A stretch of DNA of 64,000 nt from Cyclobacterium lianum (lineage in GTDB: Bacteria > Bacteroidota > Bacteroidia > Cytophagales > Cyclobacteriaceae). The notes under the pieces were generated by a model that was given only the letters and a program-made list of their open reading frames with translations, was not told the origin of the DNA and ran no database searches. The stretch covers positions 270,939 through 334,938 of the forward strand of contig NZ_FRCY01000006.1 of the NCBI RefSeq assembly GCF_900143075.1, written 5' to 3'. This document shows positions 1 through 9,100 of the stretch, one piece after another. Both the position numbers and the translations under genes were made by a program. Within the stretch, counting starts at the first letter, position 1, and each line of letters starts with the position of its first letter.

Positions 1-2
1 AG

Positions 3-995
3 TATGCCTTCCTGAGTTTTGCCCTGAATCTGGCGTCCTGTGTATTCTTTGGATGGATGATTTATCAGACAGATCTCCAGCAGAATTATTTCTCGTCCAC
101 CGTCGATCTCCAATCCTGGATCGCCATAAGCGCAAACCTCATTTTTTTAAGTGCCATGTTTTCTATTTTGATACCTAAGCTTTTCAAAGGCCTGCGGGAA
201 AGTCTGGAGGAGCAAAAATCATTGGAAAAAGCGCTCACCCGGCAAAAGGAAAAATTGAAGGAATCTCTGGCAGATACTGAGGTAAAAAATAAGGAGCTGG
301 AACATTTTACCTATGTGGCTTCGCACGATCTACAGGAGCCGTTGAGAATGGTGACCGGCTTTCTTCAGTTATTGGAGCAGAAGTATACCCACCTGCTGGA
401 CCAGAAAGGCAAGACTTACATCAAATTCGCAGTAGATGGAGCGCACCGCATGCGCCGTCTGATCCTGGACCTCCTGGCCTACTCCAGAATTGAGAAAACC
501 GGTAACGAGCATGAAACGGTAGATTTTAACCAACTCCTGGCTGAAATCAAACTTACCTTTGAGCCGGAAATAAAAAAACTAAAAGCTGAAGTCACCGGCG
601 ACTCATTGCCGGTGGTTCGGGGACCTTCCAGCTTCTATTTCTTATTGCTGCAAAACCTTATCGGCAATGCATTGAAGTATACAAAACCCGGCGTTCCTCC
701 CCAGATTCACCTTGGCGTAGAGGACTGCCAGCGGGAATGGCAGTTCCATTTGAAAGACAATGGTATCGGAATCGATCCGGCTTATTTTGAAAAAATCTTC
801 GTCTTGTTCCAGCGCTTGCATCATCGCGAGGCTTATGAAGGTACCGGGATAGGGCTGGCGATAGTCAAAAAAATTGTTACTAACCTGGGTGGCAGTATTT
901 GGGTAGCGTCAAATCCCGGTGATGGGACCGTATTTTATTTCACCTTGCCCAAAAACGATTCGCCGGAAGAAGGTCAGCCCTTGTTGCGCACATAG
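3..995 (+). CDS. sensor histidine kinase, 5' end outside window
   Basis: Membrane histidine kinase that autophosphorylates and passes the phosphate to a response regulator. The reading frame is open to the left edge and the in-window start is hydrophobic (Y-A-F-L-S-F-A-L), so the gene begins upstream; the ATG at 57 is internal. A second hydrophobic stretch follows and leads into a coiled coil rich in E, K and L. The H-box is S-H-D-L-Q-E-P-L-R, with the phospho-acceptor His codon at 324-326. The ATPase part shows the N-box (N-L-I-G-N-A-L-K-Y), the G1 box D-N-G-I-G-I and the G2 box G-T-G-I-G-L-A-I-V. The H-box resembles kinases of the phytochrome-like/CHASE group, but the sensor domain is out of view. 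Its 3' end overlaps the convergent NYN gene by 22 bp. No response regulator is adjacent within the window. Confidence 0.9.
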   Translation, partial: YAFLSFALNLASCVFFGWMIYQTDLQQNYFSSTVDLQSWIAISANLIFLSAMFSILIPKLFKGLRESLEEQKSLEKALTRQKEKLKESLADTEVKNKELEHFTYVASHDLQEPLRMVTGFLQLLEQKYTHLLDQKGKTYIKFAVDGAHRMRRLILDLLAYSRIEKTGNEHETVDFNQLLAEIKLTFEPEIKKLKAEVTGDSLPVVRGPSSFYFLLLQNLIGNALKYTKPGVPPQIHLGVEDCQREWQFHLKDNGIGIDPAYFEKIFVLFQRLHHREAYEGTGIGLAIVKKIVTNLGGSIWVASNPGDGTVFYFTLPKNDSPEEGQPLLRT

Positions 996-1711
996 ATCAA
1001 CTTGTACTTGCCCTTTTGGTTTTCCCGCTGGTCGATTTCGAATTTACTGATAGAGTTGATCAGGGGCGTTAATTTTTGAAAACCATAATTCCTCGAATCA
1101 AAATTAGGTTGCTTTTTCTGCAAAAGGTTGCCTACATCGCCCATAAATGCCCAACCATCGTCGTCCGCCAGGTCAGATATGGTTGAAGCGATCAGCCGTA
1201 TTAGCTTGGGATTAATTTTATCGACCTGCGGCCTCTCTTTCCGAACCTCCTTGCTGTCATCTGTACCATCAGCATCTTTTTGCAGGATTTCCAGGTAGAT
1301 AAACTTGTCGCAGGCTACGATAAAGGGGTCCGGAGTTTTCTTCTCTCCCATTCCGATGACCAGCAAGCCAGCCTCCCGAAGGCGGGTAGCCAGTTTGGTG
1401 AAATCACTATCACTGGAAACCAGGCAAAATCCATTTACCTTTTCGGCGTAGAGTATATCCATGGCGTCTATGATCATGGCAGAGTCGGTGGCATTCTTGC
1501 CTGAGGTATAGCCATATTGCTGAATGGGATTGATTGCGTTTTCGAGCAATACATTTTTCCATTTCCCCAACTGCGGCCGGGTCCAGTCTCCGTAAATTCG
1601 CTTAATGGTAGGGTTTCCATATTTGGCTACTTCCTCCATCATTTCCTTCACCTGATTGGATGGTACGTTGTCTGCGTCTATAAGCACAGCAATTTTTAGG
1701 TCGGCTTGCAT
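974..1711 (-). CDS. NYN-domain (PIN-like) RNase with C-terminal OST-HTH/LOTUS domain
   Basis: A 245-aa protein of the NYN (LabA/DUF88-like) group, which are PIN-fold metal-dependent ribonucleases. The acidic metal-site residues are visible: I-D-A-D-N near residues 11-15, D76 and D82 in T-D-S-A-M-I-I-D, and S-S-D-S-D-F around 99-104. After a charged linker, residues ~168-242 form an OST-HTH/LOTUS-like winged helix (F-M-G-D-V-G-N-L-L ending in K-L-I-Y-V). That domain binds RNA in characterised proteins. Bacterial NYN-LOTUS proteins are common but their targets are largely unknown, so RNA cleavage or surveillance is inferred. It is a single gene, convergent with the kinase gene. A -7-like box TACTTTTG on the minus strand (1747-1754) lies about 35 bp upstream of the start. 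Confidence 0.85.
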   Translation of the reverse strand: MQADLKIAVLIDADNVPSNQVKEMMEEVAKYGNPTIKRIYGDWTRPQLGKWKNVLLENAINPIQQYGYTSGKNATDSAMIIDAMDILYAEKVNGFCLVSSDSDFTKLATRLREAGLLVIGMGEKKTPDPFIVACDKFIYLEILQKDADGTDDSKEVRKERPQVDKINPKLIRLIASTISDLADDDGWAFMGDVGNLLQKKQPNFDSRNYGFQKLTPLINSISKFEIDQRENQKGKYKLIYVRNKG

Positions 1712-1746
1712 ACGTATTTATTAAATGCCAAAAATCCTTCGCTGCG

Positions 1747-1754
1747 CAAAAGTA
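1747..1754 (-). promoter_or_regulatory. -7 box (TAnnTTTG) for the NYN gene
   Basis: The minus strand reads TACTTTTG, an exact match to the Bacteroidota -7 consensus TAnnTTTG, 36 bp upstream of the NYN start codon. No convincing -33 TTTG is at the expected distance, so this is a partial match. Confidence 0.4.
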
Positions 1755-1779
1755 CGATACTTTTCAGCAAACTACTGCA

Positions 1780-2640
1780 TTATTTGACAATCAATACCGG
1801 AAGATGCTTATCTGAGGCGATCAGTCTTTCTGCTACCGAGCCGATCAGCAATGTGTCATCATCTGTTTTTCCTTTGTTACCTATTACAATCAGGTCTGCC
1901 CCCTTGCGGATAGAATAATCATAAATGCTCCTGCTCACCGGTACGTCCTCTCCTTTGATCAGCTCAAGATCTTCTTCCAGCCCCACTTTCTTTTTAAGCT
2001 TGGCATAATTCGAAATGGCCTTTTTTTCAAGTGCTTCCTGAAATTCGGAGGGTTTGCGTATGTATGGAAAGTATTGCATGCCTACTTTTAACACATGCAG
2101 AGGTAGAATCACGGCCCCGGTATGCCTGGAAAGAATTTTGGCCATTGACGCCAGGTCTTCGGAGTAATCCGAAAAATCAAGTGGTAAAACAATCTTTTGT
2201 ATAGACGCTTTTGAGGTCTCCGGAATGAAAAGGGTATGGGAGGAAGTAAGCCGAACCACCTTGCTACTAAAAATACCGGTACCCCCATGGATCGATTTCT
2301 TCGCCAGCAGTACCAGATCAAATTTCTGCCCGTCTACCCATTCTACCAATTGATCCAATTGCCCGCCAGAGTAGACCTTTACCTTGATACTGCTTTTTCT
2401 CTCGTTGAAAACCGTTTCTACTTTTTCCATGGCTTCCTCTTCCAGGATTTCATTCAGCGATTTATCCAGATAGGGTAACATGTCACCGATTTCCTTGGAG
2501 ACCTCTTCCAGGGCTACAAAATGGATCAGGGTAAGTTCTTTAAAATCAAACTTTTCGTCCAGTTTCTGAATGTAGTGCAAAAGCAATTCGTCCAGGTCGG
2601 ACAGATCTATAAACAGGCCTATCTTTTTTAGCTCTTTCAT
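1780..2640 (-). CDS. tandem universal stress protein (two Usp domains)
   Basis: A 286-aa protein with two UspA domains, residues ~1-140 and ~148-286. The second domain keeps the nucleotide-binding pattern G-x2-G-x9-G-S (G-N-K-G through I-G-S, residues ~254-268). The first domain has a degraded version (H-G-G-T-G-I), so only one half probably binds ATP. Usp proteins are soluble stress or energy-state regulators, and some control neighbouring transporters. The start codon overlaps the stop of the BCCT transporter gene by 4 bp (ATGA), implying translational coupling. The inference is that it tunes or reports on osmolyte uptake by that transporter. Confidence 0.9.
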   Translation of the reverse strand: MKELKKIGLFIDLSDLDELLLHYIQKLDEKFDFKELTLIHFVALEEVSKEIGDMLPYLDKSLNEILEEEAMEKVETVFNERKSSIKVKVYSGGQLDQLVEWVDGQKFDLVLLAKKSIHGGTGIFSSKVVRLTSSHTLFIPETSKASIQKIVLPLDFSDYSEDLASMAKILSRHTGAVILPLHVLKVGMQYFPYIRKPSEFQEALEKKAISNYAKLKKKVGLEEDLELIKGEDVPVSRSIYDYSIRKGADLIVIGNKGKTDDDTLLIGSVAERLIASDKHLPVLIVK

Positions 2641-4238
2641 GATTTTTTTTCTTTTTCCAGTTTTTTCATAATCACATCTGACAATCGTTTTTCGTAAGAT
2701 TTACGATCCAGTTCTTTATCATATTGGCTGAGACGGGCATACTCCTGCTGCAATCCCTTTTGCAGAGAATAGCACATCACTACCAATATTACCAGAAATG
2801 GCAAGCCGGTGGTGATGGCAGCGGTCTGCAAGGCTGTCAAGCCTCCACCGATCAATAAAACGGCCGCCACCGCACCTTCGGTCGTGGCCCAGAACACCCG
2901 CTGTCCTACCGGAGCATCCAGCTTCCCTCCTGCAGTAATGCTATCGATCACCAGGGAGCCGGAATCAGAAGAGGTCACAAAGAAACTGGTCACCAACAGG
3001 ATCCCGATGATGGATCCGATACCGCTAAAGGGGAAATTTTCAAGAAATACAAACAAGGCAAGGGAAACATCCTCGGTGATGGTCTCTGAGAGTACGTGGC
3101 TGCCGCTGGCCAGTCCTTCCTGCATGTCCAGAAAGATAGCGGAACCACCCAGAGCGGTAAGCCACAGGAAGGTCAGCAAGGTAGGTACCAGTAAAACTCC
3201 AAAAATAAATTCCTGAATGGTACGTCCCCGCGAGACGCGCGCAATAAACATCCCGACAAATGGGGACCATGAAATCCACCAGGCCCAATAAAAAACGGTC
3301 CAGTCGCCCTGCCAGCCATTATCCCGGTAAGCTTCTGTCCAGGTTGAAACCTCTATGATACTGGTGAGGTAGTTTCCCATGTTCTGGACAAAACTGCGAA
3401 AGATAAATAAGGTGGGGCCCACGATAAGCACAAAAATCAATAAAATCGCGGCGATTCTCACATTCCATTGACTGAGGAATTTGACTCCCTTATCAATGCC
3501 TGAAATCACAGAAATGGTAGCAATCAATGTGATACCGGTGATCAGTAATACCTGTACGGTTACGGTGTTTGGAATTCCAAAAAGGTAAAAAAGGCCGCCA
3601 CTCACCTGTTGCACCCCCAGCCCCAGGGAAGTAGCGAGGCCAAACAGGGTCGCCAGCACGGCGAGAACATCGATGACATTGCCCATCCAGCCATTCATCC
3701 GTTCTCCAAGTAAAGGATAGAAAACCGAACGAATGGTAAGGGGAAGCTTGCGGTTATAGGTAAAGAATGCCAGAGACAGCCCTACCACAGCATAAATGGC
3801 CCAGGCGTGAAAACCCCAGTGCAGAAAGGTAAGGTTCATTGCTCTTTCTCCGGCTTCCAGAGTAAATGCATCCCCGTAAGGTGGAACAGCATAGTGGTAA
3901 ACCGGCTCGGCTACCCCCCAGAACAAAAGCCCTATGCCCATACCGGCACTGAACAGCATCGCAAACCAGGCGCCTGTAGAAAATTCCGGTTGGGCCTCCT
4001 TGCCCCCCAGACGAATGGCACCATACTTACTGAATCCGAGAAAAAAGCAAAAGATGATAAAGGTATTGACCGCAATGATAAACAACCAACCGGTTTTGTC
4101 GGTGATGAAAGTTTTCATATCGGTAAAAACCAGGGCCATAGGTTCGCCGACCCACAAAGTAACGCCAATAAACAGGACGATTAAGGCTACTGAGGGCCAA
4201 AATACGGGTGCATGGATGTCAAAGTACTTGTTTTTCAT
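2637..4238 (-). CDS. BCCT-family betaine/carnitine/choline transporter
   Basis: A 533-aa inner-membrane secondary transporter with about 12 hydrophobic segments, normal length for the betaine-choline-carnitine family. Family signatures are visible: G-M-G-I-G-L-L-F-W-G-V-A-E-P at ~99-112, and the tryptophan-rich stretch W-A-W-W-I-S-W-S-P-F-V-G-M-F-I-A-R with R-G-R-T-I around 318-345. The family moves glycine betaine, choline or carnitine with Na+ or H+, or by exchange. The substrate cannot be fixed from sequence. There is no long C-terminal osmosensing tail as in BetP, only a short charged end (K-K-L-E-K-E-K-K-S). It is the middle gene of a three-gene unit: a porin-like protein 12 bp upstream and a Usp protein overlapping downstream. 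That suggests outer membrane entry, inner membrane uptake and cytoplasmic stress sensing. Confidence 0.93.
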   Translation of the reverse strand: MKNKYFDIHAPVFWPSVALIVLFIGVTLWVGEPMALVFTDMKTFITDKTGWLFIIAVNTFIIFCFFLGFSKYGAIRLGGKEAQPEFSTGAWFAMLFSAGMGIGLLFWGVAEPVYHYAVPPYGDAFTLEAGERAMNLTFLHWGFHAWAIYAVVGLSLAFFTYNRKLPLTIRSVFYPLLGERMNGWMGNVIDVLAVLATLFGLATSLGLGVQQVSGGLFYLFGIPNTVTVQVLLITGITLIATISVISGIDKGVKFLSQWNVRIAAILLIFVLIVGPTLFIFRSFVQNMGNYLTSIIEVSTWTEAYRDNGWQGDWTVFYWAWWISWSPFVGMFIARVSRGRTIQEFIFGVLLVPTLLTFLWLTALGGSAIFLDMQEGLASGSHVLSETITEDVSLALFVFLENFPFSGIGSIIGILLVTSFFVTSSDSGSLVIDSITAGGKLDAPVGQRVFWATTEGAVAAVLLIGGGLTALQTAAITTGLPFLVILVVMCYSLQKGLQQEYARLSQYDKELDRKSYEKRLSDVIMKKLEKEKKS

Positions 4239-4250
4239 ATAACTGTATTT

Positions 4251-5603
4251 TTAGAAATAATAACCAATATTGATATTCAATCGTGTATTCCATCCAGGAT
4301 CGGTGGCAGTAGGGTTGAGGGCAGAGACCGGCTGCCGGTAATCTAATCCTCGGCCTGTACCCAGAGCATTGCCACCAAAAGCGTTGGTCAGCCAGGGGTG
4401 GTTGTAGCCCATCGCCACATCAAAATAGGCATACACCTGGCCTGCCGAGACCAGTGCTCCAAAGACATTCTGCTGTGATTTCCGGTATCGCCCGGTAGAT
4501 CCCGCAGGAGCAGCAGTAAATTTTTGCATAAGCGTAAAGTCGTTGTACAACTGCACCTGGCTTACCGGGCCCCATTTGAGAGGAATATCATAAGCCAGGC
4601 CCAGCACATATAGTGCTGCGCTGTTAGCTACATCATAGGTTCCAAAGCCATAGGCGCCCATCTGAACCACGTCCAGCACCTCTCCCGAATCGTTTCGGAC
4701 ATCGTTATATGTATAATATATCGCTTCTGCCTTTAAATTCCATGGCCCCCAGTTTCCATCGTGGTGAATGGCTGCGGACCAATGGGATCCTGAATGACTG
4801 GTTTGCATGTTATACAACTCATGCCACTGCAGGGAAAGGCCGGTTTCATGTGCAGACCAATTTTTCGCCAGCCGGATATTGACCTGATGCCTTTCTATAT
4901 TTGAATTTCCGGGAACAGGTACCACATCGTAGGAGTATCTGGCCGTAGAAAACGCGCCGAAGGTAGCCTCATTCGTTCCTCTGGGTTCTGACAATAGAAA
5001 ATAAGCACCGTCAACTTGCCATGTGTCGGCCTCATGAGACAGGTGAAAGCCCATTTGATGGTCGTCTTCCAGGCCCAGGTAGTAGGGCAACTGAAACCAC
5101 CAACTGTGTGAGGCATAGGGCAATAATCCAAATGGCACCTGGGTAATGCCCATTTTCAAATGAGTACCTGGCGTAAATTGATAGCCGAGCCAGCCGTACT
5201 TTAAAAAATGCGTATTGAAAGTCGGGTAGAATCGGTATTCGAAAGAAAGCTGAATGCCCTCACTGTACGCATCTACATTTAGCCTCCAGGTATCCCAGGT
5301 CCATTCATTCCTCAAAAATGTACCTAACGGAAAAGTCTGCCCCTCATAATGTGTATACAGATTGTTTAATCGGAAAGCTCCTCCTACTTTCAGCCAGGTA
5401 GTGTCCCTTTTTAGGGCATCTTCCTGATGCTGCAGGAGTTCAAGAGTACTTTTTTCATTTCCGTAATCATGTCCCAAATGTAGGGGAACAGTATTCCCCT
5501 TTCTCTGCAAAGAATCTTCACCTCCAAGTGTATTTGCTGCGTTAAAAAGAAGTAAAAAAATGATCAGACTGTATCTCATCCGTTGGCTTTTGGTTCCTTT
5601 CAA
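4251..5603 (-). CDS. outer-membrane beta-barrel porin-like protein
   Basis: A 450-aa exported protein. The signal peptide is at the N-terminus; a second ATG at 5579 gives the cleaner leader M-R-Y-S-L-I-I-F-L-L-L-F and may be the real start. The mature part has the alternating aromatic/polar pattern of beta strands and ends in N-I-G-Y-Y-F, a typical barrel end with terminal Phe. I do not recognise a named family with certainty; it resembles the porin-like proteins that accompany transporters in this phylum. It is the first gene of the operon with the BCCT transporter (12 bp gap) and the Usp protein, so passage of osmolytes across the outer membrane is a reasonable inference. Confidence 0.75.
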   Translation of the reverse strand: MKGTKSQRMRYSLIIFLLLFNAANTLGGEDSLQRKGNTVPLHLGHDYGNEKSTLELLQHQEDALKRDTTWLKVGGAFRLNNLYTHYEGQTFPLGTFLRNEWTWDTWRLNVDAYSEGIQLSFEYRFYPTFNTHFLKYGWLGYQFTPGTHLKMGITQVPFGLLPYASHSWWFQLPYYLGLEDDHQMGFHLSHEADTWQVDGAYFLLSEPRGTNEATFGAFSTARYSYDVVPVPGNSNIERHQVNIRLAKNWSAHETGLSLQWHELYNMQTSHSGSHWSAAIHHDGNWGPWNLKAEAIYYTYNDVRNDSGEVLDVVQMGAYGFGTYDVANSAALYVLGLAYDIPLKWGPVSQVQLYNDFTLMQKFTAAPAGSTGRYRKSQQNVFGALVSAGQVYAYFDVAMGYNHPWLTNAFGGNALGTGRGLDYRQPVSALNPTATDPGWNTRLNINIGYYF

Positions 5604-5913
5604 ATTTTAAATTATCAAAATTTAAAGGGAATTAAAACTTTTATGACCATTCATTTATCTTAAAATCGACATTAACCCGCATTTTCACCACCCATCATTT
5701 ATAGTTGAACGAAGATTATAAAAGAAACATTAGTCCATAACATCTTTGAGATAAAAATGAATGTGATCATTCAGGTGACGTACAGCCTATACCAGTAAAA
5801 TAATCGCGACGGAATCGCAATTGAAAAATGAATTGGTTTCATGATAGGATTGGATGAGGTGCTGAAATGAAATTCAAAAATAAAAATCTAAAAAGAGCCA
5901 AAACTGTGCTTTC
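5604..5913. other. AT-rich intergenic region
   Basis: About 310 bp without a gene between the porin start and the end of the esterase gene. It must hold the promoter of the porin operon, but I could not find a clear TAnnTTTG box, hairpin or repeat. Confidence 0.6.
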
Positions 5914-6753
5914 TTAAAAGCTTTTTTCAATAAATGCCTTCAGTTTTAATGAAGCGTCCAGCAGGTTAAGTCCAATCCAACCATGGCCTTCGTTGGGATA
6001 AAAATGAAATTCATGGCTTACCTGCAGTTCTTCCAGTCTTTGTTTGAGGGAAATCCCCTGACTGTTTGGGATTAGGGGATCCTGTCCCCCATAAAACAGG
6101 ATGGTGGAAGGGGCATCGTCTTGAAGCTGAAAAAGGGGACTTGCGGAGCGGAGCGTTGCTTCATCCGATCCAAACAAATCGAGCATTTCGCGGAGATCTG
6201 CGTTTTGGGTATTCATATACGCTTCGTCCAGGAGGTTTGTAGGACCCACAATGCTGCAAACCATTTGCACCTGATCTGCTTCATCCCGGGTATAACTCCA
6301 CAGCAGTGCCAGATGTCCTCCTGCACTTACTCCTACAAAGCCCAGTCTCTCTCCAATCTGATACTCCTCCCGGCTGCTTTGCAAGTGTCCGACCAATGCA
6401 GAAATATCTTCCATCTGCATGGGGTAGGGAGACTGGTCGTGATCCGCCAATCGGTAATTCATATTTACCACCGCAAATTGTGGCAACTGCTCCCGCAAAA
6501 AATCCCGGAAAGAATTCATTTCCGATTTATTTCCTTCCATCCATCCGCCGCCATGGAGCAAAATGAGGGTTGCGGTATTTTCATTTCTATTTGCAGGCAG
6601 ATATAGGTCATACACCTGCCGCTCCTGATCACCATAACTTACATTGCTAATGGCTTTAAATTCAGGTCCTGTTTGTTGTGGTGGCTCCTCCTGCGGCACA
6701 CAGGAGATCAGCGATAAATTGCACCAAATAAAAAAATGACTGAGTTGCTTCAT
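5914..6753 (-). CDS. alpha/beta-hydrolase lipoprotein (esterase)
   Basis: A 279-aa lipoprotein: the hydrophobic leader ends in L-I-S-C with the lipid-anchored Cys at 18. It carries an esterase/lipase fold of the BD-FAE/hormone-sensitive-lipase type. The oxyanion-hole motif is H-G-G-G-W (67-71), the nucleophile is Ser143 in G-V-S-A-G-G-H, the acid is probably Asp225 in G-G-Q-D-P-L-I-P and the base His257 in N-E-G-H-G-W. Such enzymes hydrolyse short acyl esters, including acetyl or feruloyl groups on glycans; the substrate here is unknown. It is monocistronic, with no glycan-utilisation gene immediately beside it. Confidence 0.9.
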   Translation of the reverse strand: MKQLSHFFIWCNLSLISCVPQEEPPQQTGPEFKAISNVSYGDQERQVYDLYLPANRNENTATLILLHGGGWMEGNKSEMNSFRDFLREQLPQFAVVNMNYRLADHDQSPYPMQMEDISALVGHLQSSREEYQIGERLGFVGVSAGGHLALLWSYTRDEADQVQMVCSIVGPTNLLDEAYMNTQNADLREMLDLFGSDEATLRSASPLFQLQDDAPSTILFYGGQDPLIPNSQGISLKQRLEELQVSHEFHFYPNEGHGWIGLNLLDASLKLKAFIEKSF

Positions 6754-6924
6754 TACTCCAATAGTTTCTTATGTCATAAAAACCAAATGTTGCGGAAATT
6801 TAAAAATATCTCTTTTATTATTTTTATAATTTTAAATATAATTTTTTGAATACATCAATTCGCTGCAAACACCAGGAAAAAGGATTTTGATGCTGGAGGT
6901 TCCCCCTGGGGAGCTAAGCAACGA

Positions 6925-7998
6925 TCATGGTGATGAGCTAAAACCACGGGAAACCCCCTGTATGACCTGATGGACAAATATCAGTTTTGATTTTACCTTG
7001 CTGCTGATTACGAAGGGGTATATGTCCTGGAGCCCCATGCTCCTGTTTACACTATTCAACGCCAGAGAGAGCGGAATCCATTGATCCATTATTTGTTCAA
7101 AATCCGGGCATTCGTAGGCATCTGTATCGATGGAACTTGACATATAAGGCATGCCGGTGCCTAGTCTGGGGTTCATAGTGAGGCCGAAGGAGAAGGCCGT
7201 TTCCAGCGTATCGACAATATGGAGGTAATGGGCCCACGTTTCTGCCCAGTCCTCCCAGGGGTGGGCACTGGCATAGGCGGATATATATTTTTCCTCCCAT
7301 TCCCTGTTGGCAGACTTTTGGTAATGTTTTTCCAGCGCCTGCTGATAAGATGCCCGCTCATCCCCAAATATCTCTCTGAATACCGGCAAATGGGTTGATC
7401 CAGCAATCAGGATATCCCAATAATAATGGCCAATTTCATGTCGGAAATGCCCCAGCACCGTGCGGTAAACCTCGTCCATCTGCTTTTTTGCCATGGCCCT
7501 TTCCACATCATCTGCCTCTGCAATATTCATCGTGATAGTCCCGGAAGCATGTCCTGTCATTACCGCTTCATTTTCCTGCGCAGCCTTAAATTCAAATCCC
7601 AGACCAGTCTCAGGGTTCCGTGCCTTTGAAACAAAGGGCAAATTCCACCGCAGAATTGCATAGAGGAGCCTGTGTTTAGCATTTTCTATGGTCTGCCATC
7701 TTTTTTTGTAGGCTGGGTTTGAAAGGTCCGGAATGATCTGATTGAGAACACAAGCCTTACAATAACGGTCAGTGGAAGCCATTGGAATCAACCAATTACA
7801 ACCCTCATGTTGTCGATTCAGACAATAACGAAAAGGATTACCTGCTGCATCGATCAATGGAGCATCATTTCCCTGTTCAAAAAAGGCCATCAAATCTAAT
7901 TTTTCCGGGTCAAATCCCAACAGCGTACCGCAGTGGCTGCATTTAGTGTTCTCAAAATACGCTGGCTTCAGGCAATGCTTGCATTGGAAAAGTTTCAT
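6925..7998 (-). CDS. putative zinc metallopeptidase with N-terminal zinc ribbon
   Basis: A 357-aa cytoplasmic-looking protein with no signal peptide. The N-terminus has a C-x2-C...C-x2-C zinc ribbon (Cys6, 9, 20, 23) and more Cys at 59, 67, 80 and 83. The gluzincin-type motif H-E-I-G-H sits at 187-191, followed by Y-Y-W-D; the acidic stretch in F-G-D-E-R is a candidate third-ligand region. The pattern matches the family annotated as putative zinc-binding metallopeptidase (Peptidase_Mx). No member has a well-defined substrate that I know of. It is a single gene, with a -7-like TAAATTTG box (minus strand, 8037-8044) about 40 bp upstream. Confidence 0.85.
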   Translation of the reverse strand: MKLFQCKHCLKPAYFENTKCSHCGTLLGFDPEKLDLMAFFEQGNDAPLIDAAGNPFRYCLNRQHEGCNWLIPMASTDRYCKACVLNQIIPDLSNPAYKKRWQTIENAKHRLLYAILRWNLPFVSKARNPETGLGFEFKAAQENEAVMTGHASGTITMNIAEADDVERAMAKKQMDEVYRTVLGHFRHEIGHYYWDILIAGSTHLPVFREIFGDERASYQQALEKHYQKSANREWEEKYISAYASAHPWEDWAETWAHYLHIVDTLETAFSFGLTMNPRLGTGMPYMSSSIDTDAYECPDFEQIMDQWIPLSLALNSVNRSMGLQDIYPFVISSKVKSKLIFVHQVIQGVSRGFSSSP

Positions 7999-8036
7999 GG
8001 GTCAGGTTTGATAAATCACAAGCAATTTTTGAACCA

Positions 8037-8044
8037 CAAATTTA
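8037..8044 (-). promoter_or_regulatory. -7 box (TAnnTTTG) for the metallopeptidase gene
   Basis: The minus strand reads TAAATTTG, an exact TAnnTTTG match 39 bp upstream of the start codon. A matching -33 TTTG was not found. Confidence 0.35.
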
Positions 8045-8331
8045 TTTTTTTATAAGGCTGTGCAGCCCATATTCAGGTGAATTCAGAAATCCTTTAGCCA
8101 ATCTGTAGAAAGAAGACAATACCTCCAAACCGATAAGATCATTCAATTCGGAAAACAGGCTGAAGCAGATCTCGTTAAAAACGCAGGCAATTACTAAATT
8201 GACCCTGGCATTTTCTCCCGATTTGCAAAATTCACCTCCACAAAAAAATATCAAATACGCATTTTTATTTCAGATCAAGCTATATATGATTAGCAGACAT
8301 TACAGTTTTGGGCAAGAGCTCTCTTTTCTCC

Positions 8332-8898
8332 CTAGTTTAAAATAAGCAGCTCTTTTACGGAGATTTTTCTGCCCATTATGCTGACCTCATCACCGGGCCG
8401 GAAAACCCGGGTTTCTGTGTAAGCATCGCCTTGAGGTTCGGAAAAAAATTCAATTTGATTATTGTCGAGATCAATTATCCAGCATTCCCGAATACCATGT
8501 GTAGCATAAAGGGCAGCTTTTACTTCCCTGTCAAACCTGATGGAAGAGCCTGCCACTTCAAAAAGGGCAAGCACATCGGCAGGTCCCGGATGTGCCGAAG
8601 CGTAATCATCGGCTTTGTATTTCAACAGGGAAATATCCGGCTCAGGTTCATTGTTCATATCAAACCTGATGGGATTTTGAACTCTGATATTTATTTGGTC
8701 CGGCAATAATTGATTTAGCGTTCTGGCTAACCTATCAACTATCGCTGCATGTCTGCTTCCAATCGGGCTCATTTGAAAAATTTCTCCATGAATCAGTTCT
8801 ACATGGTCATCCGGTTTTAGAATCCCTACTTCGGCCATTTTATAATATTCATCCACATTAATCAAGCGTTTCACTACTTCAGTTTCCATGGTATTCAA
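8332..8898 (-). CDS. Uma2-family (DUF820) PD-(D/E)xK nuclease-like protein
   Basis: A 188-aa protein of the Uma2/DUF820 family, which has a restriction-endonuclease-like fold. Visible core elements are the early D-D-H-V-E-L-I-H-G-E-I strand, P-E-P-D-I-S-L as the first acidic catalytic element, and L-F-E-V-A as the second acidic strand, where many members have E-V-L-S. W-I-I-D-L-D-N follows. A second ATG three codons in could be the start. Members are abundant in cyanobacteria and some Bacteroidota, often in multiple copies, and their role is unresolved. It stands alone here, with no toxin-antitoxin or transposase partner. Confidence 0.88.
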   Translation of the reverse strand: MNTMETEVVKRLINVDEYYKMAEVGILKPDDHVELIHGEIFQMSPIGSRHAAIVDRLARTLNQLLPDQINIRVQNPIRFDMNNEPEPDISLLKYKADDYASAHPGPADVLALFEVAGSSIRFDREVKAALYATHGIRECWIIDLDNNQIEFFSEPQGDAYTETRVFRPGDEVSIMGRKISVKELLILN

Positions 8899-9100
8899 CG
8901 TTTTACCTTGTTAAAGTTAGCCAATTAAAGGGCTATAAGCAATAATTAAAATTTTGAGTCCTGAAATCCTGTAACTCACTACGCTCAAAATCCGTCCCAT
9001 CACAATATTGAAAAGGGAATCACCTTTCATTTTAAGAGATTGCCACCAGGCAATGTGGTTTTTTTATTTGAAAGATTTTTTACCGGTATATTGGGTAATT

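Noticed and set aside
2809..4242. Long plus-strand frames opposite the BCCT transporter gene
   Set aside because: Antisense shadows of a clearly coding transporter; no signal or family features.
8042..8254. 70-aa minus-strand frame between the metallopeptidase and Uma2 genes
   Set aside because: Unusual composition, no recognisable motif, and it covers the likely promoter of the metallopeptidase gene. Possibly a relic, but not supportable.
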